Origin: Candidatus Undinarchaeales archaeon
Lineage (GTDB): Archaea > SpSt-1190 > JASMDC01
Direction of reading: 5' to 3'
Assembly: GCA_030753015.1 (NCBI GenBank)
Contig: JASMDC010000002.1
Span: 62,001-126,000, forward strand
DNA: 64,000 nt
Of the stretch, positions 33,974-41,677 are shown in pieces (position 1 is the first letter of the stretch; each line of letters begins with the position of its first letter). Made by a program: the position numbers and the translations under genes. The notes under the pieces are model-generated. The model did no database searches. It was not told where the DNA came from and was given only the letters and a program-made list of their open reading frames with translations.

Positions 33974-36900
33974 TTACCGCCTCCCGTAATAGGGATACCT
34001 ATTCATATAATTCGAGTTGTAAGCACCGTAACCAGCGGCTCCGTAAGCGGCTTGCTGGCCTTGCATTCCCTGTCGCCCCTGCTGCATAGTCTGGGTTGTC
34101 GTCGCAGCACCTGGCTTCGCCGCTGCGCCGGTGGCCGTAGCGGCCTTCTTCTTCTTCTTCATTATGACGGCACCGCCCCCGATCATGAGAAGAACACCTA
34201 CGATGATGATCGGCCCCATCCCCATGCCACCTTCCCCATCCTGGGGGGCCTCGGGTGTCGGCCCATCACCTATGGACCCATTGTCGATAGGACTGTCCTC
34301 GCTGGGTTCCGGTGTCGCCATGGCGGCCACCTTGAGGGTGAATCTCTTCGAGAATCCGGCCCCCTCGAGCGTGACCTCAAGTTCGCTTGCTTCCTCGCAC
34401 TCGTTCTCCAAGGCAACCGATACAGATCCGCCCGCAGATATCACAATGCTGTTGTTGAGGAGGGTGACGCACGTCGAGGCATCCCCGGTGATGCTCACCT
34501 CGACCTCGCCCTCCATCTCACCGTTGTTGCGCACGACGATGGTACCTGTGCCATCGAGGCTCTCAGGAGCTTTCACGACGATCTCGGGCGCAGTTGCGGT
34601 CACTGAGAGCTCGACATCCTCGGCGACCGACTCATCGCTCTTCGCCAAGACCTTCAGCGTACCCTTCATGGTCCCCCGTTTCTCTGTCGTGACGGCAACG
34701 GTGACGTTCGACGACTCGCCGGGCGCAAGCTCCATCTCCTCACCGTTTATGGAGGACACATCGGCAAGGGCACCCTCCAAGGTAGTGACGAAGGTCTCCT
34801 TACTATTTCCTGTGTTATGCACCTCGACAACGAGGTCGATGCTCTGGGTGGCCTCCACATCGGAAGAGGTCAAATGGGATGTGATGTCGAAGCTGATCTT
34901 CACCTCCACCTCGGGCCTTAGCTCGATCTCGAATCCCTGGGTCTGTTTCGGCATCCCGGAGGGGGTCGTCTTGAGATAGAGGCGCTGGTCGCTTTCGTCG
35001 TCGAGCTTGACGGTCACGGTGAACAAGCGCTCCTCGTTGGAGGGTAAGAGCACTTTTTTCTCCTCCAGAAGGGCGTTCTCAAGGTCGTAGCTCGCCGACG
35101 CGCTGAAGTCGAAGAGCAGGTCGAAGTGCATGCGGTTCCGCAAGACGATGGGGAGCTTCGCCTCCTGTCCGACCAGCACGCCGTATCTCTCACCATCCTC
35201 GAGCACCTTCTTCAGATCCTCGCTGGGCTCGACATCACACTCGAAGGGGAACTGTATGTCCTCGACCGTGAAGGACTTGCTGCTGCATGTGAAGGATGAC
35301 TCGTCCTGCACCTTCAGGGGGGTGTCGCAGACCATGATGTTGGCCGAGATCTTCTTGGCATGGCTCATTGTGCAGGTGGTCCGGAGCGAAGCTATGAATG
35401 CCTCGTTGGCCGCTGCTGCCGCCATGGCCAGTGCGTTCCCTGTGTTCTTGCCGGGCGCGCTCTTGAACGCATCGACAGCGGTCATGAGGGCGGACCGTGT
35501 CACGTCATTGAGTTCGAGTAGGTCGGGCGCTCCTGCCAGAACGTCGAAGGCCGCTGCCATTTCGTTAATCCCACCCGTGAGTGCGTAGCCGTCTTCGGCA
35601 GCGAAGGTCCGGCCGATGAAGTGGGTGGTCCCCAAAGCCAGGAGATGGGCTCTGGCCTCGAGGCTGATATCGCACGCAAGCAGAAGGGCAGAGACATCCA
35701 CGACCTTGGACTGCTTTGATCCCAGGTTGAACTGTTCGTAGGTGAGGTTCCCGATCATGAGGTCCGGCATCACTGCGTAGCGATAGGTGTTCTCTGTGTT
35801 CCCGCCGTTGATGGCCTGAAAGGAGCAGATGAGCTTCCATTTGTCCTTCCGGCATCCTGTAAGAGTGATGGCCGACTTGGAGAAGTCCGCCGGTTTCACG
35901 GCGATCTCGGCCAATCGCTCGAGCAGTGGATCGCTTACGGAGGTGACGTTGAGGGTGAGGGACGCGGCGTCCTCCCGGGTGAGCTCAATCGTCAGGTTGA
36001 CGACAGTCCTCTGGTCCGCCTTCCCGGTCACCTCGTGGCACGGCGGGACCGGGGGGGGCTTCCCATATCTTGAGCCCGTGTCCTCCGGGACCGATGTGAG
36101 CTCTGTGTCACCAGCAAAGACCTTCACACCATCCCCTTTTGCGCATACGCGGAATGTGTCGTCATCAGGTCTGTGGTTGGTGATGCCCAGGGAGAATTCC
36201 GTTGTGAGGTTGGGAACGGCCGTGATGGATGACGGTGCGTCGAGGACGTAGGGCTCGTTCTCCGCGTAGGGGACGGTGACGATCACTTCGTTCCTCATAC
36301 CAGTAGATGCGTTGACTCGCACCGTGCCCTTTCCCGCCACGCCCACGTGGACCTCGAGGACGATCCCCCCGTTGGATTGGACCGTGGCGTTCGCAAAGAG
36401 TGTATCCTCATCGACGCCGCCCTTCCCTGGCTCGAGTGTGAGGGTCCGATTCACCATCGGGGCTGCCACGTCGACCGTGATGGATGGGATCGGTTCGGGG
36501 CTGGAGAACATGAACGGGAGCATCCCCGGTCGGTACAGCGTGTAGTTCTCGTAGTTCAGCCGCACGCCGAACACGGGCCCGTACCATCCCTCACGGAGTG
36601 TGTCTATCGAGGCGTCGGGGAGGGCCATCGAGCCGAACAGCACGTTGGTAGCGGGATCGAGCCGGGACGCACCGATGGCACCGTCCGAGAAACCGATCAG
36701 ATCGAGGTCGTGCTCCAACAGGTAGGGCAGGTCGACAGAACGTGTGATGGTGGCGGGGAGCGCACCCGTTCGGTTGTACGGCACGGTGACCGTACCATCA
36801 TCCTTCCGCTTGGAACGCAACATGATGAAGCCCCTCTTCAGGGTGTGGTTAATGACGAGCTCGGGCCCGATCTTCCTGCTGAGCCCCCCTAGCGAGAAGT

Positions 36901-38971
36901 CGGTATGAGTGAAGAGCGAGGAATCCCCCAGTACGAGCGGGTCCGCTGTGGTCGATACGGTCTTCGTTGTCTCGGGAGCAGTGAGCACCTCCGTGCTCGA
37001 GAGGCCGAGCTGGAGATGGGAGGATACTTTCAATGTGGGGGTCCCTTTCCGAAGGAGAGTGAAGTCCGACGCGGAGGAGCCGGACTCGCTGATGCTCACC
37101 TCAAGCACGTTGTAGCCATCGACCGCTGCTCCGGCGGGGAGGCTCCCCACGATGCGATAGAGCTTGGGTCCGTTGAGGTACACGACGTCCTTGCCCGAGA
37201 GAGGGGCGCCGTTCAGGGTCAGCGTGAAGAAGTGTGCGTTGTCAAGGTAGAGGAGGGTGGAGCCGGCGAGGCTTGTGATGTTGGCCATGAGTTCCACCTT
37301 CTCACCCAGGTTCCCTGTAAGGAGCAGAGGGCTGATCTCGGTGATACGAAGGTGCATCCCATTGGAGGTCGTGCTGGCCCCGGTGCAGTCCGCCACCGCC
37401 GTGAGGCTCTCGCCGGGAGGTACGGAGTCGGATCCCGTGCCCCAGAACACCTGTGCATCCTTCCCGGCACAGGATATGCTCGACATGGACGTGACGGGTT
37501 GAAGTGTCTTATGGGTCCCTGTGTTCGTGAGGTTGAGGAAGACCAGCACACGGTCGTTAAGAGCGGTGGCCGCGTAGGAGACCGTCGCCAGGACTGGTGT
37601 ACGGACCTGGACACGTAGCTGGAGCTCTTCCGTGTATCCCGTATCCGCCTCGAGTGTCACGTTGTAGACGTACTCGCCCTCGAGCGCTCCGTCGGGGACC
37701 TTGACCTTCAGGTTCGAGCGCACATGACATGGTGGATTCTGTGCTTCGTCAGGCCATTCGAACAAGACATCACATACCTCTACATTGAACTGTTCAGGAT
37801 TGGGGAGCGTGATCTCGAGTTCCCCTGGGCCGGACACCTTCCGTGTATTGAGCTTGAAATGGTTGAAGTCCACTTCCTCGAAGGCTTGTGTGATCTTGAA
37901 TCGCATCTCGGCCTTGTCGAATGACTTGAAGTACGTTCCTCCAGTATCGTCAGTGATATTGATCAGGTCATAGCAGTACTGGAAGTTCTCCATGAGGAGG
38001 CCGGGCCGGAACGTCTTGTCAGCACATACCGTCGAACCACCCCCGTCGGGCTCGCACTTGTCCGTGTACACACCGATCCACGAGGGATTCCCCGAGCAGC
38101 AATTGCTCTCGCACACTTCGATGTCCTCACCCTCGGCGTTAGGTACGGAGGAGCACAGGAGCTCACAAGTACTGCCGGAGCGGGAACATCGGGGACAGGT
38201 GGGTGGACAGGGGGAGCGGTACTTTGGGTCCTCTGGATCGGGCGTGAATCCGAACACCACGATGCGCTTGGCCTTGGCCTCGTCAGCAAGGTTCCGCATG
38301 CTGGCGTACATTCCGGTGAAAACCGCGGCATCAGTGATGACGTACACGAGCTTTAGGGCCCGCTCACGCCACCGGTTCTCAGGGAGTTGGCTTCCCCAGT
38401 CCGAGGCCCATTTCTCACGCACGGCGTACTGGATAGCATCGTAGGAGTTCTCCCGACACTCCTCCCCGCCAGTGATCCGGTCATAGATCGCTACCAGTCC
38501 CGATTGGATCGCTGCGTCCGCTGCGTATTCGTCAGCATAGAAGTCCTGGAAAGGGAGGGGCAGCTTGGGCGGGCCAAAGCTATGGGTGAACTGGTTGGCA
38601 AAGGGGACAAGGGCCACTCGGAAGTTGCCTTCGGACTTGCTCTTGAGCACCTCTGTGATGGCGTCCCAGGTGTTCCTGAACTCCTCGAGGTCGTCCCGCA
38701 TGCTCCCGGTATGGTCGATGACGAACACTGCATCGATGGGGCGCTGGAATGTCTCGTTGTTTGCCACATGGACGGTGAAGGTATTCTCCTCGCCCCATGA
38801 GAGCCCGGTCTCCAGCACAGGAACGGCCAGCGCGGGGATACCACAGCTGCCATCTGCGAGCACGCACGACTCTGTTGTGCCGGAGGAGCAATCGGACCCG
38901 GTCCAGCACGCGTGGTAAGCGCCCGACGCAAGGCTGACAACCAGCAGAAATACGAGGAAAGACGTTCGCAT
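33974..38971 (-). CDS. Giant secreted VWA-domain membrane-anchored protein, first of the cluster
   Basis: 1665 residues. Signal peptide (MRTSFLVFLLVVSLASG), then a Cys-rich stretch (residues 22-43) and a VWA domain with MIDAS motif VFVIDHTGSMRDD (Asp86, Thr88, Ser90). A Cys-rich insertion (CPPTCPRCSRSGSTCELLC, CESNCCSGNPSW) is shared with the neighbour. Long Ig/CARDB-like regions with many glycosylation sequons follow, then a membrane-proximal two-cysteine module (IVVKAPESLDGTGTIVVRNN), an acidic Pro linker, one helix at about 1585-1604, five lysines, and a 61-residue cytoplasmic tail rich in Gln, Gly, Ala and Tyr (QQGRQGMQGQQAAYGAAGYG). It is clearly a paralogue of the next gene and heads the operon. 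Confidence 0.82.
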   Translation of the reverse strand: MRTSFLVFLLVVSLASGAYHACWTGSDCSSGTTESCVLADGSCGIPALAVPVLETGLSWGEENTFTVHVANNETFQRPIDAVFVIDHTGSMRDDLEEFRNTWDAITEVLKSKSEGNFRVALVPFANQFTHSFGPPKLPLPFQDFYADEYAADAAIQSGLVAIYDRITGGEECRENSYDAIQYAVREKWASDWGSQLPENRWRERALKLVYVITDAAVFTGMYASMRNLADEAKAKRIVVFGFTPDPEDPKYRSPCPPTCPRCSRSGSTCELLCSSVPNAEGEDIEVCESNCCSGNPSWIGVYTDKCEPDGGGSTVCADKTFRPGLLMENFQYCYDLINITDDTGGTYFKSFDKAEMRFKITQAFEEVDFNHFKLNTRKVSGPGELEITLPNPEQFNVEVCDVLFEWPDEAQNPPCHVRSNLKVKVPDGALEGEYVYNVTLEADTGYTEELQLRVQVRTPVLATVSYAATALNDRVLVFLNLTNTGTHKTLQPVTSMSSISCAGKDAQVFWGTGSDSVPPGESLTAVADCTGASTTSNGMHLRITEISPLLLTGNLGEKVELMANITSLAGSTLLYLDNAHFFTLTLNGAPLSGKDVVYLNGPKLYRIVGSLPAGAAVDGYNVLEVSISESGSSASDFTLLRKGTPTLKVSSHLQLGLSSTEVLTAPETTKTVSTTADPLVLGDSSLFTHTDFSLGGLSRKIGPELVINHTLKRGFIMLRSKRKDDGTVTVPYNRTGALPATITRSVDLPYLLEHDLDLIGFSDGAIGASRLDPATNVLFGSMALPDASIDTLREGWYGPVFGVRLNYENYTLYRPGMLPFMFSSPEPIPSITVDVAAPMVNRTLTLEPGKGGVDEDTLFANATVQSNGGIVLEVHVGVAGKGTVRVNASTGMRNEVIVTVPYAENEPYVLDAPSSITAVPNLTTEFSLGITNHRPDDDTFRVCAKGDGVKVFAGDTELTSVPEDTGSRYGKPPPVPPCHEVTGKADQRTVVNLTIELTREDAASLTLNVTSVSDPLLERLAEIAVKPADFSKSAITLTGCRKDKWKLICSFQAINGGNTENTYRYAVMPDLMIGNLTYEQFNLGSKQSKVVDVSALLLACDISLEARAHLLALGTTHFIGRTFAAEDGYALTGGINEMAAAFDVLAGAPDLLELNDVTRSALMTAVDAFKSAPGKNTGNALAMAAAAANEAFIASLRTTCTMSHAKKISANIMVCDTPLKVQDESSFTCSSKSFTVEDIQFPFECDVEPSEDLKKVLEDGERYGVLVGQEAKLPIVLRNRMHFDLLFDFSASASYDLENALLEEKKVLLPSNEERLFTVTVKLDDESDQRLYLKTTPSGMPKQTQGFEIELRPEVEVKISFDITSHLTSSDVEATQSIDLVVEVHNTGNSKETFVTTLEGALADVSSINGEEMELAPGESSNVTVAVTTEKRGTMKGTLKVLAKSDESVAEDVELSVTATAPEIVVKAPESLDGTGTIVVRNNGEMEGEVEVSITGDASTCVTLLNNSIVISAGGSVSVALENECEEASELEVTLEGAGFSKRFTLKVAAMATPEPSEDSPIDNGSIGDGPTPEAPQDGEGGMGMGPIIIVGVLLMIGGGAVIMKKKKKAATATGAAAKPGAATTTQTMQQGRQGMQGQQAAYGAAGYGAYNSNYMNRYPYYGRR

Positions 38972-39003
38972 GGCTACCGCTCACATATTATCATGGTTAC
39001 ATG

Positions 39004-39012
39004 ACTTATATC
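39004..39012 (-). promoter_or_regulatory. TATA box of the giant surface-protein operon
   Basis: GGATATAAG on the minus strand, about 36 bp before the ATG at 38971, giving a leader of about 10 nt. A separate TATA (AATATTTATA, 39044-39053) serves the divergent peptidase gene. Confidence 0.5.
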
Positions 39013-39091
39013 CCTTGGGTTTTCGCAGCGCCCGTTACCGACAAATATTTATACCGCCGCACCCGCAAGGGAGGGTCAGAAAGGGGTCAGT

Positions 39092-39865
39092 GTGGAATGC
39101 GAGATGTTCTATGATGAGAAGATGGACTTCACCTCTTACTCGGAGGAGTTGGAACGGCTGGCCGGCCTGTACGATAACGTGGACTTGGAAGTAGTCGGTA
39201 GCTCGGTGGAGGGGCGCGATATCTATCGTGCACATATCCACGGTGACGGAGCCCCCGTGCTAGTAACGGCAGGACACCACGGCAACGAGCCCGCTGGGCC
39301 TATGGCGGCCCTGAACTACATCCGAGAGGCTGGCGAGAACGGCTCCACGCTGGACATCACAATGTACCCCATGGTCAATCCGGATGGCTATGAGGCGGAT
39401 CAGCGGGAGAACGCCCATGGCGTCGACCTCAACCGTGATTACGGTTTTTTCAAGGAACCAGAGACACTTGCTCTCATCGGGAGCATCGATCGTGAGGACT
39501 ACATAGCTGCACTGGACATGCACGAAGCGCCCCGGTCCACAAAGGGTTTCTATGTGTACGAGTCCACGCCCATTCGCGAGGACATCCACCTTGGCCAGAC
39601 AGCGGTGGACGCTGTCGGCGAGAAGCATCCCATCTCATGGGGCGTGGTCCGGCGCGATCGTCCCGGCTGCTTCCGCGACTTCTGGGCATCCAGAGACGCG
39701 TACGCCGTCACCTTCGAGCCTCCGGGCACCTTCGAGATCGTGGACCGTATCGACATGGAGCTCCGGGCGCTCCATGCCAGCCTCGACCTCCTGGAGGAGA
39801 CCACGGCCGATGGCTCGTGGGATACCTACGTAGCAAGTGGCGATTACGTCGTGGCAGCACCTTGA
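39092..39865 (+). CDS. M14-family zinc carboxypeptidase/deacylase
   Basis: 257 residues. Zinc ligands are HHGNEPAG (HxxE) and the His of ALDMHEAP. VNPDGYEADQ, DLNRDYGFF (substrate-binding Arg) and the catalytic-type Glu in AVTFEPPGTFE complete the M14 pattern. The short length and lack of a signal peptide suggest a cytoplasmic enzyme closer to the AstE/AspA or peptidoglycan-peptide carboxypeptidase groups than to digestive carboxypeptidases. The GTG at 39092 follows AAGGGG; an in-frame ATG at 39104 is the alternative. It is divergent from the surface-protein operon. Confidence 0.82.
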   Translation: MECEMFYDEKMDFTSYSEELERLAGLYDNVDLEVVGSSVEGRDIYRAHIHGDGAPVLVTAGHHGNEPAGPMAALNYIREAGENGSTLDITMYPMVNPDGYEADQRENAHGVDLNRDYGFFKEPETLALIGSIDREDYIAALDMHEAPRSTKGFYVYESTPIREDIHLGQTAVDAVGEKHPISWGVVRRDRPGCFRDFWASRDAYAVTFEPPGTFEIVDRIDMELRALHASLDLLEETTADGSWDTYVASGDYVVAAP

Positions 39866-39936
39866 GAAAGTGTGCTCTGCCACAAAATAGTAGCTGACGC
39901 TCCAGTATTAAATGGGTCCTTCCGAATGGATCGGAC

Positions 39937-40164
39937 CTACTTTGCAGCGGACTTGTAGCGGTAGAGCGTGGATGTGTTGGTGTCCGTGTACACCAACTTC
40001 TTCTCGACCTTTTCCTTGGACACCATCTGGTTGAACTTCCTACCCAGATAGGAAGGGCTCAACTTCGTTAGGTAGGAGAGGTAGTCAACGCTCACCCATC
40101 CTCTTCGCTGGACTAAGAAATCAAGGGCATTGAGAAACAGTCTCTCCTTCGTAGTCTTCTTCAC
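39937..40164 (-). CDS. Small winged-helix DNA-binding protein
   Basis: 75 residues, basic. The helix-turn-helix is seen in WVSVDYLSYLTKLSPSYLGR and the wing in VEKKLVYTDTNTSTLYRYKS. It probably binds DNA. The GTG start has GGAGGG (40171-40176) 6 nt upstream, and CCTTAAATAACG (40196-40207) is a likely TATA. It is a single gene, convergent with the M14 peptidase. Confidence 0.72.
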   Translation of the reverse strand: MKKTTKERLFLNALDFLVQRRGWVSVDYLSYLTKLSPSYLGRKFNQMVSKEKVEKKLVYTDTNTSTLYRYKSAAK

Positions 40165-40314
40165 ACCCGACCCTCCAATAATAGAGACGTCGTGGCGTTA
40201 TTTAAGGCTTTCTGCTCCGTTACAGCCTTCAATAGGTCTGTAGGAAACGATAGGAACTTCTAGAAACTTCTAAACGAAGTAATATCTTTAAAATGAACTA
40301 TAAGGCAAGAATAC

Positions 40315-40385
40315 GGCCTAATACCTCCATTTAGCAAGCTGGAAGCCGGCCCCCACCCTGTCCTTGGGGGGCACAGTCTTTTTAA
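40315..40385 (+). ncRNA. Possible small RNA upstream of adenosine deaminase
   Basis: The stretch 40165-40408 has no ORF, yet it has TATA-like elements (ATCTTTAAAATG at 40284-40294 and CTATAAGG at 40298-40305). About 70 bp later comes a hairpin (GCCCCC 40349-40354 with GGGGGC 40367-40372) followed by five T (40379-40383), an intrinsic-terminator layout. A transcript of about 60-70 nt would fit. No C/D box or known RNA family was recognised. The T-run is also part of the TATA box of the next gene, so chance is a real alternative. Confidence 0.3.
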
Positions 40386-40387
40386 AC
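40378..40387 (+). promoter_or_regulatory. TATA box of leaderless adenosine deaminase mRNA
   Basis: CTTTTTAAAC, centred 26 bp before the ATG at 40409. No Shine-Dalgarno sequence. Confidence 0.6.
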
Positions 40388-40408
40388 CTGAACATCCTGC
40401 CCGCGAAC

Positions 40409-41446
40409 ATGGTGGACGACAGGAGCGCGCCAGATAAGCGCTTCCTGGAGAACATATTCAAGACGGACCTCCATTGCCATCTTGGCGGGTCTATCCGTCT
40501 TGAGACCCTCGTCGAGCTGGCCGATGAACAGGGAGTCCCTCTCCCGTCAAAGAACATCGAGAAGCTCAAGAAGACCATCTCTCCGTCCGAGTTCGGCTCC
40601 CTTGAGGAGTACCTTGCCGCCTTCACTACGACGGAGTCCGTCCTCAGGGATCCATCTGCCCTCGAGCGGGTGGCCTACGAGGTATGCGAGGATGCAGCGA
40701 AGGAGAATGTCATCTACCTGGAGCTGCGGTTCGGGCCTACCAATTACCAGACCGATGACCTCTCACCCCAGCGCGTGGTGTCGTCCGTGCTGGAGGGGAT
40801 GAAGCGTGCCGAGAAGGAATACCCCATCAGGACGGGCCTCATCCTTTGTGGCATCCGCACCGAGCTCGAGCGCACTCGGGAGGCAGCTGAGCTGGCCGTC
40901 ATCTTCCAGGGGCGTGGCGTGGTCGGATTCGACCTGGCCGGAGCCGAGCGGGGCCATCGTCCCAAGGACCTAATGAAAGCGTTCACCCCCGTGCTCAAGA
41001 ACTTCGTCCCAGTAACCGTTCATGCAGGTGAGGGCTACGGTGCAAAGAGCATCGAGGAGGCGATAAACTATCTCCGCGCCGACCGGATCGGGCACGGTAC
41101 CAAGATCCAGGAGAACACGAAGCTCTACGATTACGTCAACGTACGGCGTATCGCCCTCGAGGTTTGTCCTACGAGCAACGTCCAGACACAGGTAGTGAGC
41201 AGTATCGGAACTCATCCCATGCTCCGCTACTTCCGCGACGACCTGCGGGTGTGTATCAACACCGATAACCGCACGATCTCGGACACGACCATCACCAATG
41301 AACTCGGCAAGTGTTCCAAGCACCTCGGGCTCACCCGGGGGGACATCAAGTCACTGGTCAAGGCCGGTGTGAAGGCGGCCTTCCTCCAGCCGAGTGAGCG
41401 GACCGCTCTTCTGGACCGGGTGGACGAACAGTTCGAGGGACTGTGA
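40409..41446 (+). CDS. add: Adenosine deaminase-family enzyme
   Basis: 345 residues from the ATG at 40409 (MVDDRSAPDKRFLENIFKTD). The metal-dependent amidohydrolase motifs are complete: LHCHLGGSIR (HxH), TVHAGEGYG, DRIGHGTK, VCPTSN and CINTDNRTISDTT. The enzyme converts adenosine (or a related adenine nucleoside) to the inosine form for purine salvage. The NTDNR variant of the last motif also occurs in bacterial adenosine deaminases. Placement by a TATA box 26 bp upstream supports this start over the in-frame ATG at 40364. Confidence 0.88.
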   Translation: MVDDRSAPDKRFLENIFKTDLHCHLGGSIRLETLVELADEQGVPLPSKNIEKLKKTISPSEFGSLEEYLAAFTTTESVLRDPSALERVAYEVCEDAAKENVIYLELRFGPTNYQTDDLSPQRVVSSVLEGMKRAEKEYPIRTGLILCGIRTELERTREAAELAVIFQGRGVVGFDLAGAERGHRPKDLMKAFTPVLKNFVPVTVHAGEGYGAKSIEEAINYLRADRIGHGTKIQENTKLYDYVNVRRIALEVCPTSNVQTQVVSSIGTHPMLRYFRDDLRVCINTDNRTISDTTITNELGKCSKHLGLTRGDIKSLVKAGVKAAFLQPSERTALLDRVDEQFEGL

Positions 41447-41454
41447 GGCGTCCA

Positions 41455-41616
41455 CTAGATCATCGCGTACACGAACGGCGATAGAGCGGAGCTCTGGCCT
41501 GCTGCAAGCAATGCGCCCACGATGAGCAGGGTGATGAGCGCGGGAGCGAGCCACCAGGCCTTGTTCTCCCAGAGGTAGTCGAACACCTCGCGCACAAGCA
41601 TCGGATTCCTACCCAT
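41455..41616 (-). CDS. DUF5989-like small membrane protein (SxtK-like)
   Basis: 53 residues: MGRNPMLVREVFDYLWENKA, then one hydrophobic helix (WWLAPALITLLIVGALLAAG) and QSSALSPFVYAMI at the end. The pattern of a short amphipathic start, WW, one helix and a GSxLAPFIY-type end matches the tiny proteins found next to NodU/CmcH carbamoyltransferases (DUF5989, like SxtK of saxitoxin clusters). It probably helps place the carbamoyltransferase at the membrane. It lies 61 nt downstream of the carbamoyltransferase. Confidence 0.75.
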   Translation of the reverse strand: MGRNPMLVREVFDYLWENKAWWLAPALITLLIVGALLAAGQSSALSPFVYAMI

Positions 41617-41677
41617 ATCAGAACCTCAAGTACATTGATCTGGTCGTGACATAAAAACCTATCCTCGCCGCATGTCA

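Noticed and set aside
25280..38971. Giant surface genes as part of a phage or secretion island
   Set aside because: No integrase, capsid, secretion ATPase or tRNA boundary is seen, and base composition looks like the surroundings.
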